A stretch of DNA of 64,000 bases from Erythrobacter sp. HL-111 (GTDB lineage Bacteria > Pseudomonadota > Alphaproteobacteria > Sphingomonadales > Sphingomonadaceae), in assembly GCF_900105095.1 (NCBI RefSeq), contig NZ_LT629743.1, positions 2,294,001 to 2,358,000 of the forward strand. The letters are read 5' to 3'. Of the stretch, positions 27,175 through 35,916 are shown piece by piece; the first letter of the stretch is position 1; every line of letters begins with the position of its first letter. Below the pieces are notes generated by a model. That model saw only the letters and a list, made by a program, of their open reading frames with translations. It was not told where the DNA came from and did not search any database. The translations under genes and the position numbers were made by a program.

Positions 27175-27972
27175 ATGACCGACACGACAACCCTCCCCAC
27201 CCCCGCCCCGCCGACGCCGACACCGACGCCGACGCCGACACGGCGCGACGAGGCGTGGCGCTATGCCGATATCGACGCGCTCGGCCGGATCGGGCCGGAA
27301 GCGCTCGAGAACTGGCGGGAGATCGCCGTCGAAGCGGGCGAAGCGCGGCGCCAGTGCATGATCGTCGGTTCGCAGGCCCCCGAACTGCACCGCATCCGCG
27401 TGACGCTCGGCGAGGGCGCCCGGCTCGAACTCTTCGCGGCCAATGCGGGGAGCGACTACACCCGGGTCGAGATCGAGGTGACGCTCGCAAGCGGGGCGCA
27501 TTTCGAATTCGGCGGCGTCACGATCGGCGGCGGAGACGTCACCCGCGAATTCGTCACCACCGTGCGCCACGACCACCCGGGCGCGACCAGCAACCAGACC
27601 GTCCGCAGCGTCCACTGGGGCGGGGCGACCGGCAATTTCCTCGGCGAGATCAAGGTCGCCAGGGACGCGCAGAAGACCGACGCGGCGCAGGATTTCAAGG
27701 GTCTGCTGCTCGAAGCGGGGGCAAGCGCCAACGCCGTCCCGCAGCTCGAAATCTTCGCCGACGACGTCAAGTGCGCGCACGGCGCGACGGTCGGCGAACT
27801 CGACGAGGCGGCGCGCTTCTACATGGCCGCGCGCGGCATCTCGCCCGAACTGGCGCAGCGCCTGCTGGTCCAGGCCTTCATCGCCGACGCCTTTGTCGCG
27901 CTGCAGGACGAGGTCGAGCACACCCGCCTGCTCGACGCCGCGCTTGCCGCGCTGGAGGAGGCGCCGCGATGA
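27175..27972 (+). CDS. sufD: Fe-S cluster assembly protein SufD
   Basis: Partner of SufB in the SufBC2D scaffold. The 265-residue product is shorter than the roughly 420 of E. coli SufD, as in many alphaproteobacteria. Family blocks are present: FEFGGVTIGGGDVTREFVTT, QTVRSVHWGGATGNFLGEIKVARDAQKTDAAQDFKGLLL, and EIFADDVKCAHGATVGEL with the conserved Cys/His. The N-terminus carries a short Pro-Thr repeat (PTPTPTPTP) coded by CCGACG/CCGACA hexamers. It overlaps sufS by 4 bp. Confidence 0.94.
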   Translation: MTDTTTLPTPAPPTPTPTPTPTRRDEAWRYADIDALGRIGPEALENWREIAVEAGEARRQCMIVGSQAPELHRIRVTLGEGARLELFAANAGSDYTRVEIEVTLASGAHFEFGGVTIGGGDVTREFVTTVRHDHPGATSNQTVRSVHWGGATGNFLGEIKVARDAQKTDAAQDFKGLLLEAGASANAVPQLEIFADDVKCAHGATVGELDEAARFYMAARGISPELAQRLLVQAFIADAFVALQDEVEHTRLLDAALAALEEAPR

Positions 27973-29195
27973 ATGCGCCCGTGACCATCGACCGCGACCT
28001 CAGGGCCGATTTCCCCGGCATGTTCACGGCCGAAGGCGAGCCGTGGCATTACCTCGACACCGCCGCGACCGCGCAGAAGCCGCGCGCGGTGATCGACGCC
28101 ATGGCCCGCGCGCTGGGCGAGGATTACGCCACGGTTCACCGCGGGGTCTATTCGCGCTCGGCGCAGATGACGCTGGGCTACGAGGCGGCGCGCCGGCGGA
28201 TCGCCGATTTCCTCGGAGGGGCGGAGGAGGAGATCGTCTTCACCCGCGGCGCGACCGAGGCGATCAATCTCGTCGCGAACGCCTGGGGCCGGGCGAACCT
28301 CAAGGAGGGCGACCGCATCCTGCTCTCGCGGCTCGAACACCATTCCAACATCGTGCCGTGGCAGATGGTGGCCGAGGCGACAGGCGCGGAAATCGACGTC
28401 TGCCCGCTGACCGAGGATCACCGGATCGACCTCGACGCGGCGGAGGCCATGCTGACGCCGAAGCACAAGCTCGTCGCGCTGTGCCATGTCTCGAACGTGC
28501 TCGGCAGCGTGCTCGACGCGCCCCGCGCGGCGCGGATGGCCCATGCGGTCGGGGCGAAGCTGCTGCTCGACGGATGCCAGTCGGCCCCGCACATGGCCGT
28601 CGACGTGAGCGCGCTCGATTGCGATTTCTACGTCTTTTCCGCGCACAAGCTCTACGGCCCGACCGGGATCGGGGCGCTGTGGGCGCGGGGCGACATCCTG
28701 GCCGACATGCCGCCGTGGGAAGGCGGCGGGGCGATGATCGACCGCGTCACCTTCGAAAGGACCACCTACGCGCCCGCGCCCCAGCGCTTCGAGGCCGGGA
28801 CGCCCGCCATCACCGAGGCGATCGCCTTCGCCGTCGCTGCCGATTACGTCTGCGGAATCGGCCTCGACGCGATCCGCCAGCGCGAGGCAAGGCTGGTCGC
28901 GAAGCTGCGCCGCGAACTCACCGCGATGAACGACGTGCGCGTGTTCGGGCCGGACGACAGCGCCGGCATCGTCAGCTTCGCGCTTCGAGACATCCACCCG
29001 CACGATCTCGGCACGATCCTCGACGAAGCGAATGTTGCGATCCGCGCCGGGCATCATTGCGCGCAGCCGTTGATGGACTATCTCGATGTGCCCGCCACCG
29101 CCCGCGCCAGTTTCGGCCTCTATTCGACCGAGGCCGATGTCGATGCGCTGCTCGAAGGCATCCGGCGCACCCGCAAGATCTTTGGACAATCCTGA
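27969..29195 (+). CDS. sufS: Cysteine desulfurase SufS
   Basis: PLP enzyme that takes sulfur from cysteine and passes it as persulfide to the SUF scaffold. The 408-residue group II desulfurase has the PLP lysine in VFSAHKLYGPTGIG, the histidine of SRLEHHSNIVPW, and the active-site cysteine in RAGHHCAQPLMDYL. Its ATG overlaps the sufD stop (ATGA). No sufE lies in the window, so sulfur acceptance probably depends on SufBCD directly or on a SufE/SufU elsewhere. Confidence 0.96.
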   Translation: MNAPVTIDRDLRADFPGMFTAEGEPWHYLDTAATAQKPRAVIDAMARALGEDYATVHRGVYSRSAQMTLGYEAARRRIADFLGGAEEEIVFTRGATEAINLVANAWGRANLKEGDRILLSRLEHHSNIVPWQMVAEATGAEIDVCPLTEDHRIDLDAAEAMLTPKHKLVALCHVSNVLGSVLDAPRAARMAHAVGAKLLLDGCQSAPHMAVDVSALDCDFYVFSAHKLYGPTGIGALWARGDILADMPPWEGGGAMIDRVTFERTTYAPAPQRFEAGTPAITEAIAFAVAADYVCGIGLDAIRQREARLVAKLRRELTAMNDVRVFGPDDSAGIVSFALRDIHPHDLGTILDEANVAIRAGHHCAQPLMDYLDVPATARASFGLYSTEADVDALLEGIRRTRKIFGQS

Positions 29196-29227
29196 GCAAT
29201 GGACGAAAGCCGCCGAAGGACAGGCTC

Positions 29228-29731
29228 ATGACCGACGAAACCAGTGAACGCGAATATGTCGCCGCACCGGCCCCGAACGAAGACGTGATCGACACGCCCG
29301 CCAAGCCGCCCCGCGCCAGGGTCGAGGATGCGGTCGATCCCGATGCCGCGCCCGACAGGCGCGAGCGCGACTATCTCGAAGGCTTCCTCGCGGCCGCCCC
29401 GCCCGAAACCCCGGCCACCGGCGCGGGCGGCGAATTGCAGGGCGCCGTGATCGAGGCCCTGCGCGAGATCTACGATCCGGAGATCCCGGTTAACATCTAC
29501 GATCTCGGCCTTATCTATGGTGTCGAGGTCGACGAGGAATGCGACGCGACCGTCACCATGACGCTGACCACGCCGCACTGTCCCGTCGCCGAGACGATGC
29601 CGGGCGAAGTCGAAATGCGCGTCTGCTCCGTCCCCGGCATCCGCGACGCCGAAGTGGTGCTCGTGTGGGATCCGCCGTGGAGCCCGGAGAAGATGTCCGA
29701 CGAAGCGCGCCTCGAACTGGGAATGCTGTGA
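29228..29731 (+). CDS. sufT: SUF system assembly protein SufT (DUF59)
   Basis: Accessory protein of the DUF59/MIP18 family that helps mature Fe-S proteins. Of 167 residues, the first 70 or so are acidic and unordered-looking (ERDYLEGFLAAAPPETP). The DUF59 domain follows (ALREIYDPEIPVNIYDLGLIYG, MTLTTPHCPVAETMPGEVE, VVLVWDPPWSPEKMSD), with the conserved Cys in PHCP. It ends by overlapping the next ATG (TGATG). Confidence 0.93.
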   Translation: MTDETSEREYVAAPAPNEDVIDTPAKPPRARVEDAVDPDAAPDRRERDYLEGFLAAAPPETPATGAGGELQGAVIEALREIYDPEIPVNIYDLGLIYGVEVDEECDATVTMTLTTPHCPVAETMPGEVEMRVCSVPGIRDAEVVLVWDPPWSPEKMSDEARLELGML

Positions 29732-30090
29732 TGACGACAGAGACCAAGACCCGCCAGCTGCCCGCCGCCGTCACCCTGACCAGGGGCGCGGAGGCGCGCA
29801 TCGCCCATCTCATGGAGAACGCGCCCGAGGATGCGATCGGGGTCAAGCTGTCGACCCCGCGCCGGGGCTGTTCTGGCCTCGCCTATTCGGTCGACTACGT
29901 CACCGAAGAGCAGAAGTTCGACGAGAAGATCGAGACGCCGGGCGGCACCTTCTACATCGACGGGGGGAGCGTGCTCTATCTCGTCGGTTCGGTCATGGAC
30001 TGGCGGGAGGACGATTTCACCGCCGGTTTCGTGTTCGAGAACCCCAATGCCAAGGGCGCGTGCGGCTGCGGCGAAAGCTTCATGGTCTGA
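29731..30090 (+). CDS. sufA: A-type Fe-S carrier (SufA/IscA family)
   Basis: Carries assembled clusters to apo-proteins. The 119-residue protein has the family fold and the three conserved cysteines: one in PRRGCSGLAYSVDYV (about residue 47) and two in GACGCGESF near the end. It is coupled to sufT through overlapping codons and is the last SUF gene of clear identity. ErpA and IscA relatives cannot be told apart by sequence alone. Confidence 0.93.
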   Translation: MTTETKTRQLPAAVTLTRGAEARIAHLMENAPEDAIGVKLSTPRRGCSGLAYSVDYVTEEQKFDEKIETPGGTFYIDGGSVLYLVGSVMDWREDDFTAGFVFENPNAKGACGCGESFMV

Positions 30091-30098
30091 CGGCCGCG

Positions 30099-30578
30099 AT
30101 GGCCGCGCCGGTCACGGTCGAACTCGCGACGCATCTCGACTGTTCGCCCGAACAGGCGTTCGCCCAGGTCCGGCGATCCGCGCTGCTCGAACACATCGCG
30201 GCGCCGCTGATCCGTTTCAAGCCGCTCGGGCGGCCCTTTCCCGAATTCTGGCACCCCGGCGAATATCGCGCCCGGATGTTCCTGTTCGGCGTGATCCCGA
30301 TCGGCTGGCAGGCGGTCGTCATCAGCCTGCCCGAACCTTCGGGCAAGGTGCTCTACGTGCGCGACAATGGCTACGGCCCGCTGATCCGGCAATGGGATCA
30401 CTGGATCGCGATCGGTCCGGACCCCGGGGGCAGGGGCACGCGCTACATCGATCAGGTGACGATCGACGCCGGTGTTCTCACCCCGATCGTCGCGGGTTTT
30501 GCGCGGAGCTTCTACACCCACCGCCAGCGCCGCTGGCGCGCGCTGGTCGAGAGCGGTTTCGCCGCGCTGGAGGGATGA
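30099..30578 (+). CDS. SRPBCC-fold protein at the end of the SUF operon
   Basis: A 159-residue protein with the START/SRPBCC pattern: ATHLDCSPEQAFAQVRRSALLEHI near the N-terminus, beta strands in the middle (YRARMFLFGVIPIGWQAVVISLPE), and a long C-terminal helix (RRWRALVESGFAAL). Such proteins bind hydrophobic ligands or act as aromatase/cyclase-like domains. It starts 8 bp after sufA and is probably co-transcribed, but no direct link to Fe-S assembly is known. It converges on the TerB-like gene, whose stop is only 3 bp away. Confidence 0.7.
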   Translation: MAAPVTVELATHLDCSPEQAFAQVRRSALLEHIAAPLIRFKPLGRPFPEFWHPGEYRARMFLFGVIPIGWQAVVISLPEPSGKVLYVRDNGYGPLIRQWDHWIAIGPDPGGRGTRYIDQVTIDAGVLTPIVAGFARSFYTHRQRRWRALVESGFAALEG

Positions 30579-30581
30579 GGC

Positions 30582-31523
30582 TCAGCCTTCCTCGATGATC
30601 CGGGCGAGCAGGCGGCGTTCGAGTTCGTCGACCTCGCCGTCGGCATCGATCATCTGTTCGAGCCATTCCCGTTCGCAATCGGTCACTTCGGCCCCGGCGG
30701 CGGCCTGTTCGGCGAAGGACGGGCCGGCGTCCTTCCTGCCGAAGACCTTGCCGAAATGGTTGGCGGCGTTCGGCATTTCCCTGGCGACCTTCCCCATGAA
30801 ACGCGCCACGTTCGGCCTGTTGTCGGCGATGAAGGCCTGCAGCTCGCGCGCGCGACCATGTTCGAGCTGGGCGTTCTGCAGGGCGAAGCCCTTGAGATAG
30901 TTGGACACGCCGTCGAGGAAGAGGTCGTCCCATTCGGGCGCGTTTTCCTCGGCCAGCGTCTCGTCCTTCAGCCGGAACAGCATTTCCGCGTCGAACCGGC
31001 TCACCGCCGCCGGGCCGTGGCCGCCGCTGGCGAAGATCACGCGGCGGATGATGCGGCATTCGGCCGCGGTGATGTGCGTCGCGGCGAGCGCCCCGCCGCA
31101 GCGGGTCGGGCCGATCCCGGTCAGCACCTCGCGCTCGACCTGGGCGAGGACATAGTCCTTGAGCCGCACGGGCGTGTTCTGCGCCCGTTCGACGATGCGC
31201 ACGATGGTTTCGAGTTCGACGAGGCTTTCGACGACGCCGTCATGGTCGATCCTGTCGATCAGCCACTGCGCCTCTTCCTCGGAGCATTGCAGGCGCGGTT
31301 CGGAGCCGTTGAGGACGTATTCGCCGATGGCCTCGACGAAGAAGTCGCACCACGGCTCGTCCCGCGTCGAGAGGACGTTGTTGACCGCGAACAGCGCCTC
31401 GGCCTCTTCGCGGGTGATGATCCCGTCGCCCCAGCCGTGCTGGCGCAGCGCGAGCAGTTCGGGCGCCGAAACCTTGCCGTCGGCGGCGGCGCGGCGCGCC
31501 AGCTCGGTGAAATGCGTCGTCAT
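30582..31523 (-). CDS. Uncharacterised protein with a duplicated TerB/EF-hand-like unit
   Basis: A 313-residue soluble protein with two similar halves: first GWGDGIITREEAEALFAVNNVL near residue 30, and second HGPAAVSRFDAEMLFRLKDETL near residue 165; each is followed by a W-D-FF/LF and a Y segment (EPWCDFFVEAIGEYVLN; PEWDDLFLDGVSNYLKG). Further units end in DHDGVVESLVELETI and DADGEVDELERRLL, which look like TerB-type acidic loops. The fold may be TerB-like (tellurite-resistance family), a calcium or metal-binding helical bundle. Function is unknown. Confidence 0.6.
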   Translation of the reverse strand: MTTHFTELARRAAADGKVSAPELLALRQHGWGDGIITREEAEALFAVNNVLSTRDEPWCDFFVEAIGEYVLNGSEPRLQCSEEEAQWLIDRIDHDGVVESLVELETIVRIVERAQNTPVRLKDYVLAQVEREVLTGIGPTRCGGALAATHITAAECRIIRRVIFASGGHGPAAVSRFDAEMLFRLKDETLAEENAPEWDDLFLDGVSNYLKGFALQNAQLEHGRARELQAFIADNRPNVARFMGKVAREMPNAANHFGKVFGRKDAGPSFAEQAAAGAEVTDCEREWLEQMIDADGEVDELERRLLARIIEEG

Positions 31524-31608
31524 GTCCCGGTCGGTTCCCTGCCTGGTCTGCGGCTCGCGGATGCCACAGGCAGGCTTAAGGCGGGGTTACCAGCGGCCCG
31601 AACGGGCC

Positions 31609-32013
31609 TTACCGCCCGCCTTCGATCGCGGCGAGGCAGGCATCGCGCGGGATCGCGCCGCCGCCCTGCCGCAGCCGCGCCTCGACATAAGTCGCGACCG
31701 GGGCGTCGCCGGGGCGCGGGGGATAGAGGTAGATGTCGAGCACGCAGTCGGAGCCCGCGAATTGCAGCTTGCGCGCCTCGCCCTCGTCGAGGTCGATCCG
31801 CGGCTCGCCGAAGCGCGCACGCAGCGTCGCGGCATCGGAACCGAGCACGCCCGCCGCGTCGCTTTCGACCGGCCCGCGCGGGACGCGGGAAAGGGCCTCT
31901 GGATCGGGGCGCGCCGGGGCGGAAGGCAGCGGTACCGCGGCGCCCCCGCCCGCGCATCCGGCGAGCGCGGCGGCAAGCAGGAGCGCCGCGGCGGGGCGAA
32001 GGCTGTCACGCAT
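31609..32013 (-). CDS. Uncharacterised lipoprotein
   Basis: A 134-residue protein with a lipoprotein signal (LLLAAALAGC, Cys near residue 19) and a small mature domain (GVLGSDAATLRARFGEPRIDLDEGEARKLQFAGSDCVLDIYLY). The LRARFGEP piece with YLYPPRPGD resembles the outer-membrane SmpA/OmlA-type fold, but only loosely. Its start overlaps the EI24 gene end by 8 bp, so the two are coupled. It is anchored to a periplasm-facing membrane. No known role. Confidence 0.65.
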   Translation of the reverse strand: MRDSLRPAAALLLAAALAGCAGGGAAVPLPSAPARPDPEALSRVPRGPVESDAAGVLGSDAATLRARFGEPRIDLDEGEARKLQFAGSDCVLDIYLYPPRPGDAPVATYVEARLRQGGGAIPRDACLAAIEGGR

Positions 32014-32728
32014 GGCGCGGCTCCCCCGCCCCGCGCCGGGCGATGGCGCCATGCGCGAGATGGGTGCCCGCCGCCGCGCCGAGAACGGGCGCGAGGAGAT
32101 TGGCGAACGGCACCAGCATCAGCGCCGCGATCGCCCCGCCGAGCGCGAACCGCTGGAATTTCGGCACCGGGTTGGCGGGGCAATCGCGTTCGTGCCGCAG
32201 CCAGGCCATGTCCGTGAGCTCCCGCCCGAGCAGCACGGCGTTGACCAGCAGCAGCACCAGCGCAGGTCCGATGCCGGTGATCCACAGGACCAGCACGAGC
32301 GGAAGAACGAGCGCATTGAGCGCCAGCGCCCGGCCCGCGCCGCGCAGCGAATTGGCAAGGTCGCGCGCGAAGGGCAGCGGTTTCGCCCGCGCGGCCGCCT
32401 GCGGATAGTGCCGCGCTTCGACCGCCGCGACGATCTCGTCGGCGAAGAATTGCAGGACCGCGAGCGCGACCACCCGGAACAGCAGCCAGAAGGCGAGGAG
32501 CGACAGGACCAGGGCCGCGAATGCCTGCGCCGGTCCTTCGTATCCGTCCGGCAGGAGCGCCTCGAGCGGACCGCTGCGGACCAGCAGGCCGAGCCCCCAC
32601 CACACCATCGCCGCCCCGGCAGCGAACACCAGCAACGTGATCCCGACGCTCTTCGCCGCGACCCGGATCACCGCCGGATCGCCGAGCTGGCCGAAGCCTT
32701 TCACGAGGGAAGCGAGCACCGCCTGCAT
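32006..32728 (-). CDS. EI24/CysZ-like integral membrane protein
   Basis: A 240-residue membrane protein with four or so helices in the EI24/CysZ pattern (VAAKSVGITLLVFAAGAAMVW, FAALVLSLLAFWLLFRVVAL, LNALVLPLVLVLWITGIGPALVLLLVNAVLLGREL). The conserved segment NAVLLGRELTDMAWLRH is typical of the family. CysZ is a sulfate channel in E. coli; for EI24 proteins without a cys operon the substrate is unknown. The ATG at 32728 is favoured over one at 32857, whose leader is not hydrophobic. It is transcribed divergently from the PfkB kinase, 131 bp away. Confidence 0.75.
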   Translation of the reverse strand: MQAVLASLVKGFGQLGDPAVIRVAAKSVGITLLVFAAGAAMVWWGLGLLVRSGPLEALLPDGYEGPAQAFAALVLSLLAFWLLFRVVALAVLQFFADEIVAAVEARHYPQAAARAKPLPFARDLANSLRGAGRALALNALVLPLVLVLWITGIGPALVLLLVNAVLLGRELTDMAWLRHERDCPANPVPKFQRFALGGAIAALMLVPFANLLAPVLGAAAGTHLAHGAIARRGAGEPRHA

Positions 32729-32859
32729 CACGGGCGCAGGGATAGGGCGCGCTGCGGCCCTGTCAAACGGCTTGTCGGCCGCTTTCCCTTGGATTGCGGC
32801 GCCGGGTTGGCTAGGCGCTCGGGCAAGCCCTTTCCAAGCCAACCAACGGGACATCATCT

Positions 32860-33852
32860 GTGACCGAACCGCGTTATGACGTAGTCGCCATCGGCAATGC
32901 CGTGGTCGACGTGATCGCTTCGTGCGAGGACGAACTGATCGAGGAACTCGAACTCAACCGCGGCGGCATGACCCTGGTCGACGAGGCGCGGGCCGACGAT
33001 CTCTACCGCGCCATGCCGCCCGCGCGCGAGGTGTCGGGCGGTTCGGCGGCGAACACGCTGGCGGGGATTTCGACCCTCGGCCTGCAATGCGCCTTCATCG
33101 GCCAGGTCGCCGACGACCAGCTGGGCAAGGTCTTCCGCCACGACATGCGCGCGACCGGCATCGATTTCGACACGCCCGCAAGGCAGGGCGAACCGGCGAC
33201 GGGCCGGGTGCTCATCTTCGTCACGCCCGATGGCGAGCGGACCATGAACACCTTCCTCGGCGCAGGCCAGTACCTCCCGGCGAGCGCGCTTGACGAAAGC
33301 CTGATCGCCAGCGGCGCGATCCTCTATCTCGAAGGCTACCTGTGGGACCCCGAGGAACCGCGCAAGGCGATGCGCCGTGCGATCGAGGTCGCGCGCGGCG
33401 CGGGGCGCAAGGTCGCCTTCACCGCGTCCGAAAGCTTCGTGATCGAACGCCACGGCGACGATTTCCGCGATCTCATCGATAATGGCATGATCGACATCCT
33501 GTTCGTGAACGAAAGCGAGCTGGCGACGCTGACCGGCGAACCCTCCTTCGAAAAGGGCTTCGAAATGATTGCCCCGAAGGTCCCCTGCCTCGTCGCGACC
33601 CGTTCGGAAAAGGGCGCGGTCGCCGATGCGGGCGGCGTCCGTGCGAGCGTCCCGGCAGAGCCGGTGGCGAAGGTGGTCGACACGACCGGGGCGGGCGATC
33701 AGTTCGCGGCCGGGTTCCTGTGCGGCTTCGCCCATGGCGAGGAGCTGGAGAAGTGCCTGAGGCGCGGCGCGATCGCGGCGGCCGAGGTGATCTCGCATTA
33801 CGGCCCGCGGCCCGAAACCGACCTGCAGAAGCTGATGGCCGAGAAACTCTAG
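32860..33852 (+). CDS. PfkB-family carbohydrate/adenosine kinase
   Basis: Ribokinase-type kinase of 330 residues, close to the adenosine-kinase branch in alphaproteobacteria. It has the first PfkB signature (GGSAANTLAGISTLGLQ, residues 60-76) and the catalytic signature DTTGAGDQFAAGFLCG with Asp at about residue 278. The GTG at 32860 gives the expected MTEPRYDVVAIGNAVVDV. Its TAG stop is part of the CTAG target that an IS1380-family element has duplicated; the element follows at once, so the transcript now ends or runs into the IS, while the protein is unchanged. Confidence 0.9.
   Translation: MTEPRYDVVAIGNAVVDVIASCEDELIEELELNRGGMTLVDEARADDLYRAMPPAREVSGGSAANTLAGISTLGLQCAFIGQVADDQLGKVFRHDMRATGIDFDTPARQGEPATGRVLIFVTPDGERTMNTFLGAGQYLPASALDESLIASGAILYLEGYLWDPEEPRKAMRRAIEVARGAGRKVAFTASESFVIERHGDDFRDLIDNGMIDILFVNESELATLTGEPSFEKGFEMIAPKVPCLVATRSEKGAVADAGGVRASVPAEPVAKVVDTTGAGDQFAAGFLCGFAHGEELEKCLRRGAIAAAEVISHYGPRPETDLQKLMAEKL
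33849..33852. repeat. Left CTAG target-site duplication of the IS1380-family element
   Basis: CTAG immediately before the left inverted repeat; the TAG is the stop codon of the PfkB kinase. The same four bases follow the right end at 35512-35515. A 4-bp duplication is the rule for IS1380 elements. Confidence 0.85.
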
Positions 33853-35511
33853 CCTCTCTTATTCACGGCGATGCGGTTGGGCGCCTCTCGGCGCGAGCTT
33901 GACGCCACTGCTGCGTGCGGCGGCGTAGAGCGGGCGTGCGGCACCGCTGGCGTCTGTTTCACCGCGCTGTGATCGATGGGCTTTTCTGGTTGAAGGACTT
34001 GGCTCGGGGTTTCTGCGGCACTGCCGCGCCCGCTACGTCGGCGCAGGCTTGAGCGCGAGAACGATGGCACGCATCAGATCGGCATCGGGGCACGCAGAGG
34101 CGAACGCTACGCGGATTCGGGTGGCGCTTTCCATGACGCGGGCAGCAACCTTGAGCAGCCGCAGGCGCAGGGTCGTAAACTCGGCTTTTGCCAGAGCGGT
34201 GGTCTTTGGGATCGCCTGCTGAACGCGCCACAGCAGCCAGTAGGCAGCGGTGTGCAGGATCAGGCGCATCTGGTTGGCGTTCGCCGACCGGCACGAGGTG
34301 CGGTCACTGGCCAGCTGGGTCTTGTGCAGCTTGATCAAGTTCTCGGCCTGCCCGCGCGCACAGTAGAGCGTGTCATAGATGTATTCAGCCGAGCCTTGGG
34401 TTAGCGATGTGACGACATAGCGGATATCCATGCCCAGCGTGCTGGCCTCGATCCTGGCGACGACGCGGCGCTGGCGGTTCCAGCTCTTCGCGCCGTAGCG
34501 GGTCTCGGCATAGCTGTGCAGGACCGGGAGTTGGCACTCGGCGCGGCGGACCGCGCAGGCATCGGCGGCAGTGACGATAACCGGATCAGCGCGCAGCGCG
34601 GCGTTGGTCGGCAGACCGAACACGTAATCGACATGGGCCGCCTCGCAGAAGGCCATGACCTCGGGCCGTCCATAATGCCCGTCACCGCGGATGGTGATGT
34701 GGGTATCAGGCCAGTGGCGGCGAAGATGGCGCACCAGACGCCGGATATGCCCTGCCGCCTCCTTGCCAGAAGGCGTCTTGCCCGTGCGCAGCAGCATCGC
34801 CACCGGCCGGCCCGTTGCCGTGTCGTAGACATGGATCGGCAGGAAGCAGCGCTCCCCATGATGTCCGTTCCAGAAGGAGAGTTGCTGATAGCCGTGCACG
34901 ACGTCGCAGGTGTCATCGATATCCAGCGTCACCGCCGCCGGCGGAGTGGGGTAGCTGGCGCAGTAGATGTCGATCATGATCCCCAGCATCTTTGCCAGCT
35001 CGCGCGTGCTCGGCGCATTCTCCCAGCGGCTCATCGTCGGTTGGCTGGCCAACCCCGCACCCGATCCCGGCAGCTTGCCCAGCGCAAGGCGGAAGCCCGG
35101 ATCATCGCGCAGAGCGTCGAGATCATCGGCATCCTCATAGCCGCAGGCGATCGCGAACATCCGCGCGCGCAGGATATCTTCAAGCCGATGAACCACCCGA
35201 GCAGGATCGCGCGGATCGGCAATACACGCCGCAAGCCGCTGGCAGAGCCCCATCATGCGCTCGGCCTGAGCCAGCACCAGGACCCCGCCATCCGAGGTCA
35301 GCCTGCCGCCGTCAAACGCAGCTGTGACCTTCTTGCCGCGCACTGCTGGAAACGAAAATACGGACGCGCTATCATCGCATCCGGCGGGTGTGGTCTGTGG
35401 CATATTTTGCCCCGTTGCAGGTCTGGCTTAAGCAACCACATTCCTACAACAATGCAAATGCTTACGCCACTCCCGCCAACCCGTCAGACCACCGCCGGTG
35501 AATAATCCGGG
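33853..35511. mobile_element. IS1380-family insertion sequence, complete
   Basis: A 1,659-bp element bounded by inverted repeats that begin CCTCTCTTATTCACGGCG on the left and CCCGGATTATTCACCGGCG on the inverted right, sharing TTATTCAC and GGCG. A CTAG duplication lies on both sides. The interior carries one intact transposase on the minus strand. The element looks recent: the repeats, duplication and ORF are all whole. It sits between a kinase stop codon and a cytochrome gene and breaks no protein. Confidence 0.92.
34033..35403 (-). CDS. IS1380-family transposase
   Basis: A 456-residue DDE transposase. Family blocks are visible: FDGGRLTSDGGVLVLAQ, RMFAIACGYEDADDLDALRDDP, PTMSRWEN, VTLDIDDTCDVVHGYQQ (catalytic Asp region), ITIRGDGHYGRPEVMAFCE and the Tyr/Glu helix YCARGQAENLIKLHKTQLASDRTSC with the last catalytic Glu. 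It is full length, so the element is likely active. Confidence 0.94.
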   Translation of the reverse strand: MPQTTPAGCDDSASVFSFPAVRGKKVTAAFDGGRLTSDGGVLVLAQAERMMGLCQRLAACIADPRDPARVVHRLEDILRARMFAIACGYEDADDLDALRDDPGFRLALGKLPGSGAGLASQPTMSRWENAPSTRELAKMLGIMIDIYCASYPTPPAAVTLDIDDTCDVVHGYQQLSFWNGHHGERCFLPIHVYDTATGRPVAMLLRTGKTPSGKEAAGHIRRLVRHLRRHWPDTHITIRGDGHYGRPEVMAFCEAAHVDYVFGLPTNAALRADPVIVTAADACAVRRAECQLPVLHSYAETRYGAKSWNRQRRVVARIEASTLGMDIRYVVTSLTQGSAEYIYDTLYCARGQAENLIKLHKTQLASDRTSCRSANANQMRLILHTAAYWLLWRVQQAIPKTTALAKAEFTTLRLRLLKVAARVMESATRIRVAFASACPDADLMRAIVLALKPAPT

Positions 35512-35515
35512 CTAG
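35512..35515. repeat. Right CTAG target-site duplication
   Basis: Partner of 33849-33852, immediately after the right end of the IS1380-family element. It falls 6 bp before the cytochrome lipoprotein's stop codon, in the opposite orientation. Confidence 0.85.
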
Positions 35516-35521
35516 CCCGCG

Positions 35522-35878
35522 CTACATCTCGGGGCGGTAATCGTCCCGCCGGAGCGTCACCATGTAGGCGGCGATCTGGTCGACCTGCGGCCGGGTGAGA
35601 TCGAAATCCATCACCTCGGGATAATTGTGCGCGTCCGCCAGCCAGTCGCCGAGGCTCGCCTGCGACAGCCCCTCGCGATTGGCGATCGCCTCGAACGTCG
35701 CCGCCTGCGGGTTCGGGGAGAGGAAGGGCGGCTCGACCGCATGGCACCCGCCGCAGGCCGCCTCGACGAAGGCGGGCGGATCGGGCTCGGTCGCCGGCTC
35801 TGGTTCCGGCGCGGAGGCGGACGGGGTCTGGCAGGCGGCGAGGAAGGCGGCCGCGGCGAGGAGGACAAGTCGTTTCAT
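35522..35878 (-). CDS. Cytochrome c lipoprotein, small
   Basis: A 118-residue protein with a lipoprotein signal (LAAAAFLAACQTP, Cys at 16), a Pro/Glu-rich linker, then a heme motif CGGCH and a probable Met ligand near the C-terminus (AAYMVTLRRDDY). It should be a membrane-anchored periplasmic monoheme cytochrome. It stands 38 bp after purD on the same strand, so a shared transcript is possible though there is no functional link. A second cytochrome c, not lipid-anchored, is at 15812-16159. Confidence 0.85.
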   Translation of the reverse strand: MKRLVLLAAAAFLAACQTPSASAPEPEPATEPDPPAFVEAACGGCHAVEPPFLSPNPQAATFEAIANREGLSQASLGDWLADAHNYPEVMDFDLTRPQVDQIAAYMVTLRRDDYRPEM

Positions 35879-35916
35879 GGCACGAGGATAATCCCGCGCG
35901 CGGTCTTCGCCTAGCG

